Positions 57,301-64,000 of a stretch of 64,000 nt of DNA are shown here, one piece after another. The notes below the pieces were generated by a model, which did no database searches, was not told the DNA's origin, and saw only the letters and a list, made by a program, of their open reading frames with translations. A program made the position numbers and the translations under genes. Source of the stretch: Marsupella aquatica (Eukaryota; Marchantiophyta); contig OZ316892.1 in assembly GCA_973895155.1 (NCBI GenBank), forward strand, positions 22,878,001 through 22,942,000, written 5' to 3'. How positions within the stretch are numbered: the first letter of the stretch is position 1; every line of letters starts with the position of its first letter.

Positions 57301-58573
57301 GGAACGTTGCCAAGAATCCAGATCAAGGAATTGTGGAATGCACGGCTAAAATATTGGGAGGTGGGCAGCTAGCTTGCTACCATCGATCGCTAGCTCGCTG
57401 CAAGGTGACTACGAGTGAAATACTGAGTGTCTGGAACTTAAAATCAAGGAAATTTGGGATACAGCGATTCCGGAAGGCAAGCAGCTAGCTAACATATATA
57501 GCTAAAGCGGCAAATTTGCAAAAGGTCAACCGAGTGTGAAATATCAGTTGTCTGAAACTTTACATCTAAGGGAATGTGGAATGCATAATTGATGGAATCT
57601 CTGGAGGCTAGTGTACGAGGTTTGCTCCAATCTGAACACGAGATGTTGGACTCAGCAACTTTTAGGACCTAACGTACATTGTGCAGTATATATACTGTCC
57701 AAAACTCTAACAATAGTAAGGCATGTAAAACCTTTCGATTCGTGATCAAGAGCTAGCGAAAGTAGCCAGCTATATTGGTAAACTAAGTGGGATGGAGGGT
57801 TGAAACACTTGAGGCTCAACTTGTAACATCGTCTTTAGAACTTCGGCATTTTCAGCTGTCCCTATAGTAGCTAGATGCAGAGCCAACCACTGCAACCTTG
57901 CCTCGAACTCTAGATCAAGGAACTGTGGAATGCCTTGATCAAATGGAGCCCGGTGCAAACTGGTAACAATATAGTCTCGAGCGCAGAAAAATAGAACACT
58001 TGAAGTATATTTCCTAGTCATTCAAGCAAGTGAAGTATGGGAATTCCAGGAAAGCAAGGTCGTAGAAAATTTTAAATCTAGAGGACGACCGTACCGTGGA
58101 GACCGTGAATGTGTGAAATGAGAAACTTTTGAAAACTTAGGATGAAGAAAACAAATAGAATGCACCGGTCATTAATATGGGGAATGGCAAACTTACTGGT
58201 AGATTCCGGGTTTAAGTATGATGAATACACGGCTAGTTCTCGACTTGTCCGAAGGAATGGCGTCCAGAGCATCCTGCACCTTCGTGAACTGAGCTTTCCC
58301 ACCGATGTCTACAAGTAAGCTGATGTCACCGGATTTCATCTTGAGGCCGGCGTCTTTGGCAAAGAAGGGACCGGGCTTAGCGTCCTTAAATCCGTTTGTA
58401 TTGACTCTACTTTCCACGCCTGTAAGCCATGCGTTGAAGGGAGCTTGCTCTTCCTCCGTTCGGAAGACCTCATCGTCTTGGAGAGTACTCCTATCCGCTT
58501 GAGCTGGCCCAGCCAGCAATGCGAACAGAAGATTGAAGAGGACTGCTGCAGCTACCAAACCGTCCTTTCCCAT
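54303..58573 (-). CDS. Pectinesterase (pectin methylesterase), secreted, 384 aa
   Basis: Removes methyl esters from cell-wall pectin (carbohydrate esterase family 8). Five exons on the minus strand: 58197-58573, 56764-56935, 56132-56338, 55367-55602 and 54303-54465; they join in frame and total 1155 bp with stop. The ATG at 58573 gives a signal peptide (GLVAAAVLFNLLFALLAGPAQA); an upstream in-frame ATG would add 25 residues ahead of it. Active-site residues are present: Q197 (KQATAL), Q219-D220 (FQDTLY), D241 (GSIDFIYGN) and R297 (LGRAWG). There is no N-terminal inhibitor (PMEI) domain, so it is of the simple type. The C-terminus has TVFYGEY and ends GYSWLPEAGLQY. All key residues are kept, so activity is likely. 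The last intron is full of tandem repeats that copy its own 3' splice site. Confidence 0.93.
54455..55315 (-). repeat. Four ~210-bp tandem repeats spanning the last splice acceptor
   Basis: Units begin at about 54455, 54655, 54878 and 55088 (plus strand) with GAAGACAGTCCTGTA-like words and share TTCAGCTTCATTTTC, TGATTGGAACAA, TGTCTTGGAGAATCG and GTCATCATGATGATTGAT. The first word is, on the minus strand, the acceptor CTACAG and the first codons of the last pectinesterase exon. Upstream copies thus repeat the acceptor. Confidence 0.85.
57290..57920. repeat. Diverged repeats in pectinesterase intron 1
   Basis: AGATCAAGGAATTGTGGAATGC-like words recur near 57320, 57440, 57566 and 57911 with CAGCTAGCTWGC nearby. 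They look like old tandem copies within the 1.26 kb first intron. Confidence 0.5.
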
Positions 58574-60861
58574 TGCGTTCAGTATATGTGTCTCGATCTG
58601 ATCTCTGGATGGTTCCTTAGTCTCTGTGAGCTGAAAAATGGAGTACACGCGTACACTGAGTGTGGTGACGTCGACTGAAAGCGTCTAAGTGCTCTTCCAT
58701 ATCCACGAGGGGAGGAGCAACGTACAGATTGGCCGGTTGATATACCTCACGATGACAGGGATCGAGCTGGGAGCTGGGCTCGAGCTCGATCGGTGGATGC
58801 TTGCTGGAGTGATGAGCTAGTTGCTCTGAAGGAGGGCCCGGCTGATATATCGAGCCGATCCAGCACGAGAGAGCTACTGTAGCTAGTTAGCTGGTGGTTT
58901 AAGGAATCAACACGGATTGATTGCTGCATATTACCCCGACCCATGCCTCACTCTGGATAGCCAGCTACGTTTTAGTTGTACTGGTTAGCTCGACCGGTTG
59001 TACACCGGGTCGAAGAGGACTCTTCAGCTGTATCCATCAGTCATATGTGACTGCATCATGAATGTCTCAAGCTCAAATACTGAGTCCATTTCACCCGATA
59101 GGATAAATAAAGTGACACCACTTCACTTCAGCAGTTTCTTTCTCTCACTTGATCGAGCTTCCGCATCAGCTCACTCCACTCATTGTCGCGCTCACTAGTT
59201 CACAGACTTCATTTTGAATTAAGCGGAGATTGGGGTTCTGCTGGGCCAGCTGGGAATTGGTAGGCTTTACGTACGCCACAAGCGGCAAGAACTATTTAAT
59301 CTTTCCATTTAATCAGAGTTGTAAGTACCAACTCGTTGAGATCAATGGCCATTCGTGAATTCTAGAGCTTGCAATGCAGCAGCCATCCTATTAGGACCGT
59401 ACGGCGTAGTAAGTGGCACTTGAAAGTTGAAACGCCCACAACCCTGGGGAGGTAGTAGGGTAGATTGAACGCTAGCTTCACATTAATGCTTGGCCTAAGA
59501 TTTGGAGAAAGTCCTGATTTGAGCTTCCCGAAGTTCAGGTGGTGATGACCTTTTTGCTGTATAATTCACAAGATGGCCGGTTCACACGAGCAGTACTTGA
59601 GTAAGTGGTCGCTGCGTAAGTTATTATTAGGGTCCAGGCATAGCGTTGTATCTTGTGGTAATGACCAATCCGGTGATCGACCAATAAAGTAAGTTGTTTC
59701 GATTCCGTCCAAAACATTAAAAAGTATAATTCTCGTGATAGTAGAATCCCGAGTAGAATACATGCTCTGGCGCTCAGCGGCGCTTGGAGACTTTATTATT
59801 TTAAAGTTCTTGGGATTTCTCCCGAGACGGTGTCAGTCAGGTGGTCGGTTCGTCAGGCTCGATTCTCACGGATCCGAGAAAGAGTCAATTAACTCATGCG
59901 CTAACGCGGAGAGAGTGAGCTACCAGTTAATTGGTAAATTAAAGCCATGTTCTAAGATTACTGAGCTTTCCTCCTCGTCTTCCCTACGATGGATTTCGAT
60001 GTTCAGTTGGCGCTGTGTATCCCGTGCTTGTGAATCGGATGTTGTTATTTTAGTCGACCGAATTGAGTCTAAGGACAATTCCTTAGTACTTTGCACAATC
60101 ATATATACCTGGACTCACACGAAGAGGTCGACATCGGAATTGGAGGGCTAGGTGGATCGACAATCCTCCGCTAGATAAATGCGAGATTGATTTCATTAGC
60201 ATTGCAATTAAGCGTCCAATTTCCATTCTAAGATAATAATGCATTCCGGCTCAGTTTAGTTCAGTGCAGTGCATGAGGTGGGCCACCTACGCATATTGCC
60301 GAGCCTCTGATTACTGCTCCGAGTGTATAGGGAACCCTTTACAGTACTAAGTTGACACCATTCAGCCTAATTTAGATATGAACGGATCCTCGATCGGATA
60401 TATTCTCTCTCTCTCGCATCCTCCTGGTTCTTTCTCTCCTGGTTTCCATTCATCCGTTCGCCTGGCGTCTCGGCCACCAAGCCTGCATGCATGGACAAGC
60501 TCTCAATATTCCAATCCATCTACCCGTCCCTCACGGGTTTGCTTTTATTTGCGGCGTTATCCAGCAAACCTGGCCTGGCCGTTTCCTGACTTACTGACTC
60601 CCTAGTGCCTGGTAAAGCTATCTACACTGACCAGTACATGCAACTAAGCGTGCATCAGCAGTTCTCATCCTAAGGTTTGCTATAGACATTACACAGGGCG
60701 GGACCTCCCTCAGAAAGTTCTCAGATGTCAGTTTGTCCATGTTCCCTTCAGGGTGTAGATTTGATGTCTCTGCTTGCATTATTGCAAACCTCGTGAATAA
60801 AGTGTACAACTGTCTACAGTCTACAGGATTGCCCAACGCAATCCATTGGTCTTCTTTAATA
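58574..60861. other. Upstream region of pectinesterase and spacer
   Basis: A possible TATA box for the pectinesterase gene is GGTATATCAAC (minus strand) at 58737-58747. The 139-codon open frame at 59735-60151 has no family motif. No other feature seen. Confidence 0.4.
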
Positions 60862-61220
60862 TTTGTTTAGTATTTTTCTGCCTCGGAAAAGTCAAACAAA
60901 TCCATTCCATGAAAGTGTTGTCTTCCAAGTTTTACTCGTCTCAGGCCATTGCTGTGGCCAAGACGGTAGAATGGATGTCTCCACCCTTGTCTATCTTTGT
61001 TTAGTGTTTTTCTGCCTGCTCGTAACAGTTCAAAGACGTAAACTCCATGAAAGTATTTCTAGCTTCCAAGTAGAACGTACTCGTCCCAGGCCATTGCTTT
61101 GGGCAACACTATAGAATGGAGTTCTTCACCTCTCTTCATTCTTTGTTTACTACAGTACTTTTCTGCCTCGGAAACCTCAAAAGAAATCCATTCCTTGAAA
61201 GTATTTTCTTCCAAGGGTCA
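60862..61220. repeat. Three tandem copies of a ~140-bp unit
   Basis: Units each hold TTTGTTTA(G/C)T...TTTTCTGCCT, then CCATGAAAGTNTT, CTTCCAAG and, in the first two, CAGGCCATTGC and AGAATGGA. Start points are near 60865, 60998 and 61143. Confidence 0.75.
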
Positions 61221-63622
61221 ACGTTCACTAGCGCACCGGGCCCAATCTTGAAGTGTCTCAGGTACATATCCTGCAAAATCCGAATGAGCAGAATGATCCT
61301 CGATCTATGCACTCAGTCCGACCTCTGGTTCGAGATAGAGGGCTTACTTTGCAGCATTTTGCGTATTGGACTGACAGAAAGACCACAGACTTTACTCACT
61401 GGATATGGTGTGGGGAATGATTACCATAAGTTCATAAAGTCACCGTACCGTGGATCTGTCTGGAGTCGCGTTGCAGCTGCACTTGACTTGACTTGACTGT
61501 GAAAAGGAGCAATCCTTTCTGGAATCAATCATCTCACGGACTCAGATCATAGGAGAATATCATACAGTTTCACGTGACTGACAAACTCGGTTCGGATCAA
61601 TTCTTTCAATCTCGACCGCCACACTCATGCACGGATATGGCAGATCAATTTCTTTCCACACTCATGCAGCTTGCACTGCATGCACGGCTTTACTATGGTC
61701 TTCCCAAAACACAACACCATGGCCTAGTATCGAATAGTGTGTCTTCTAGTATTGATCTCAAGAGTTTGAGTTTCGACTTTTCTACGGTATAAAGTACTTT
61801 TCTGTGGTATAAAGGACTTTTTGTTCTAAAAACATTTGCGGTGAGTGTTAACATTTTCATATGATTCAAAATTTGTACCATTTGAAAGTCCTAAAAACAT
61901 TTGCAGTGAATGTTAACATTCTCATATGATTCATGAATTTTGTACCATTTGTGCTCAATGTCGAAGAGTCTAGGGTCAAAACTCAAAGACATGTCTTACT
62001 TGAAAACAGCGATAATTTTGGAACACAATGTCAGGGAGTAGTTAAAAAAATTTGTGTTCAGGTTCATATATGTTTTTTTTTCACAGGACCTGAAAAATTC
62101 CATTTTTGAACGCGACGCCCGGGCACCGTGTTCAGGGGAAGAGGGTAGCTTCCTACCAATCCCTGATATGACAAGAGGAGGAGTCAATTCTGTCAAAGGT
62201 TGCGCTACGAATTCAGCTTCAATCTCAGATTTTGTTGTGAGTGACTAGCTGACTTACAATGGTGACAATCAGGTTGGCGCAAATAGTAAATTAATTATTG
62301 AAAGTTTGAGTCCTAACATCAGACTTTAGGTGTATTTTAATGAAACATGGGAAAAAATATTCCAATGCATATGTTAGGATTACTCTTAGGATTTTGATAT
62401 AAAGACTGAACGTATTTGCCTTAAGTAAAATTGCATCCAAAACTATGGAATATAATTAATAATATGCAAAACAAACAAAAACCAATTTTGTTGATCTTAT
62501 TGGTGGAATTTTAACGCCTGATATGTCAAATTGAAAATGTTGCTATCTTGGACATCCATTTTTGTTTGCACCTAGCAATCTCATCCATCCATTTCAGCAG
62601 GCCATATACAGCTCAAAAGAAAGATCTTGACAAGATCTATGCCTGTGTTTTCTCCATTTACGAAAAATGGGCATTTTTAAAAATAAAATAAAACCACATT
62701 CGTTTTCAGTTTGCCTGCTGCCCACCCTGCCTAATGGCACCCTCTAATAGTGAAAAAATCTGGCTTACAGCAAGGCCCATTGTTCTTCCCTTTTTCTCTC
62801 TCATTATTTTGCAAGTTTTGTAAGTGTTTGGAGGTATCCATAATATGACAAAATAGTAAGTGTAAAATCTCTACAAGAATGCGCTTTTCGTAAGATTGGA
62901 ACATGGTCCAAAACACTATCGATAAGTGTCAATGCTTTTTTGCAGTGTATATTGTTGCACTTAGGCAACCGGGTACAGAGTTTTAGGCTAGGGCAGGCAT
63001 TGTATAGTCTAATGAGGCATGAGGATGCAACATTACAACTAGGGGTAGTTGTAGACATTCAATGTTGCACAAATCATATAGTGCAACCCATGAGGACCAG
63101 CAGGCACTTATGGATAAGAGCAAGATTGCCAATGTTCCACTTATCTTGTCGTGAAACTTTGTTTAAACCCTCACTAGCCACATTACACTCATTCGTCTCC
63201 TCTTAGAAAAACCATTTTGATACACAATCTCATGAAAATTGTACTATTTATGGTGGAACCTGGTGTATCTAGGTTTTGTCATGGCTAGTGGTAGTTTAAG
63301 TGTTTGCCACTGGCTTCTTCTCTTGAGTGTGCACTTAGAGAGTAGGGTGTAATGCAAAATCATTGGGCAACTTTCTTCTAGAGCACTGTACTGGAAGCCG
63401 AGATGAGAGACAAACCAAATCACATGTGACCATAGAACCCACACATTTTTCTGTCACCGGTCCTAAGTGATTTGGCATAGAACCACACACATTACCCACT
63501 TGTCACAGAACTCATTTACAAGCAGGAGCAGAATTTGGAGTAGAAGTGTGTGGGCTGGGATTGACCTTTAGAAAGGAAACATCCTGAATGACTTCATCAC
63601 ATTGATCAGTCTCACCTGCTTT
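61221..63622. other. AT-rich spacer with one short duplication
   Basis: No supported gene. CTAAAAACATTTGCRGTGARTGTTAACATT recurs at about 61826 and 61891, together with TCATATGATTCA and TTTGTACCATTTG, as a ~66-bp tandem pair. Confidence 0.5.
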
Positions 63623-63737
63623 GAAAGGACAGAATTGAAAGCACCTAATTCGACATCGATCGCTTTGATTGAATTCTCGAATGCTAGGAAGACCATTCCG
63701 AGGACAATGCAAAGCACCCCACTTTGGAAGAGCTACA
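63623..63737 (-). CDS. Possible internal exon with a membrane segment
   Basis: On the minus strand, after a CTCCTGTAG acceptor-like site, an open block encodes a hydrophobic stretch (VLCIVLGMVFLAFEN) followed by SIKAIDVELGAFNSVLSKQ, and ends at a good donor, AAAGCAG|GTGAGA. The mix of a likely transmembrane helix and a conserved-looking loop suggests a real exon of a membrane protein. I do not recognise the family and found no sister exons within the window. Confidence 0.3.
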
Positions 63738-64000
63738 GGAGTCTAGCGTGAACACGTTGGCCGTGGCCATTTCATCAAGACTAGTACAGTAGACTGTCGC
63801 TGGGTTCGTTCATGCAGAAAAGGGACCAGTTGAATCAGGCTAAAGATTTCAGAGATTAAGGACATTCCATCTATCAAACTAATAATGCACTGGGTGTTGT
63901 CGTCCTATGAGTCTCGCTCCTTCTTCAAGCTGGGCCCCATGATCGTTCATAGTTTCTGCTGCCATCACTTTTTAAACTATTGCCTAGTGCTGCAAGCCAT

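Noticed and set aside
59735-60151. 139-codon open frame
   Set aside because: Composition is not coding-like and no motif is present.
1-64000. CRISPR arrays, bacterial operons, rRNA or complete tRNA genes
   Set aside because: None seen; tandem arrays here lack the repeat-spacer pattern, and the gene structure is eukaryotic.

Overview
The window is nuclear DNA of a land plant. Gene content includes a chloroplast-type 2-Cys peroxiredoxin, a DUF2921 membrane protein, an 8-cysteine lipid transfer protein, an LEA-like protein and a secreted pectinesterase. Introns are ordinary GT-AG introns of about 90-1300 bp and intergenic DNA is repeat-rich. Gene style would suit a seed-free plant (bryophyte, lycophyte or fern), but nothing in the sequence fixes the species.

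Layout. 1-1448: 3' half of a 2-Cys peroxiredoxin gene (+), with a possible extra in-frame exon. 1449-5130: gene-poor. 5137-5800: tandem tRNA-derived SINE-like units. 6580-9750: intronless DUF2921 gene (+). 13750-14184: lipid transfer protein (-). 14400-21700: repeat-rich spacer with several tandem arrays and two members of a small inverted-repeat (MITE-like) family. 21708-26631: two-exon gene for a ~1434-residue LEA-like repeat protein (-). 28054-28948: composite SINE insertion flanked by a 13-bp direct repeat. 29889-42443: a ~12.6 kb mobile element. 43853-44184: first exon of an L-2-hydroxyglutarate dehydrogenase-like gene whose remainder is not found. 46489-52668: complete 15-exon DNA topoisomerase 3-beta gene (+). 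54303-58573: complete 5-exon pectinesterase gene (-). 58574-64000: mostly spacer, with one possible membrane-protein exon near the end.

The centre of interest is the 12.6 kb element. It ends in perfect 22-bp terminal inverted repeats beginning ATCACTATATTC and is flanked by TTCA on both sides. Two transcription units diverge from a central region carrying five 73-bp iterons, each with a GGGTCG-N9-CGACCC palindrome. Leftward runs a transposase-like unit: three DUF8039-like modules followed by a DUF7869-like RNase H-fold core, all in one frame broken by two stop codons. Rightward runs a cargo gene that appears to encode one ~1500-residue protein joining a ParB-like domain, a DNA-methyltransferase-like domain with altered catalytic motifs, and an FCP1-like phosphatase domain with an altered nucleophile motif. 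Two introns of the cargo gene contain at least twelve 21-bp GC-rich hairpins. I know of no described element with this combination, but no database search was possible.

The remaining genes are unrelated housekeeping or cell-wall genes and show no operon-like relation. Exon models were built by reading frame continuity, splice-site dinucleotides and known family motifs; those for topoisomerase, pectinesterase and peroxiredoxin are the firmest.
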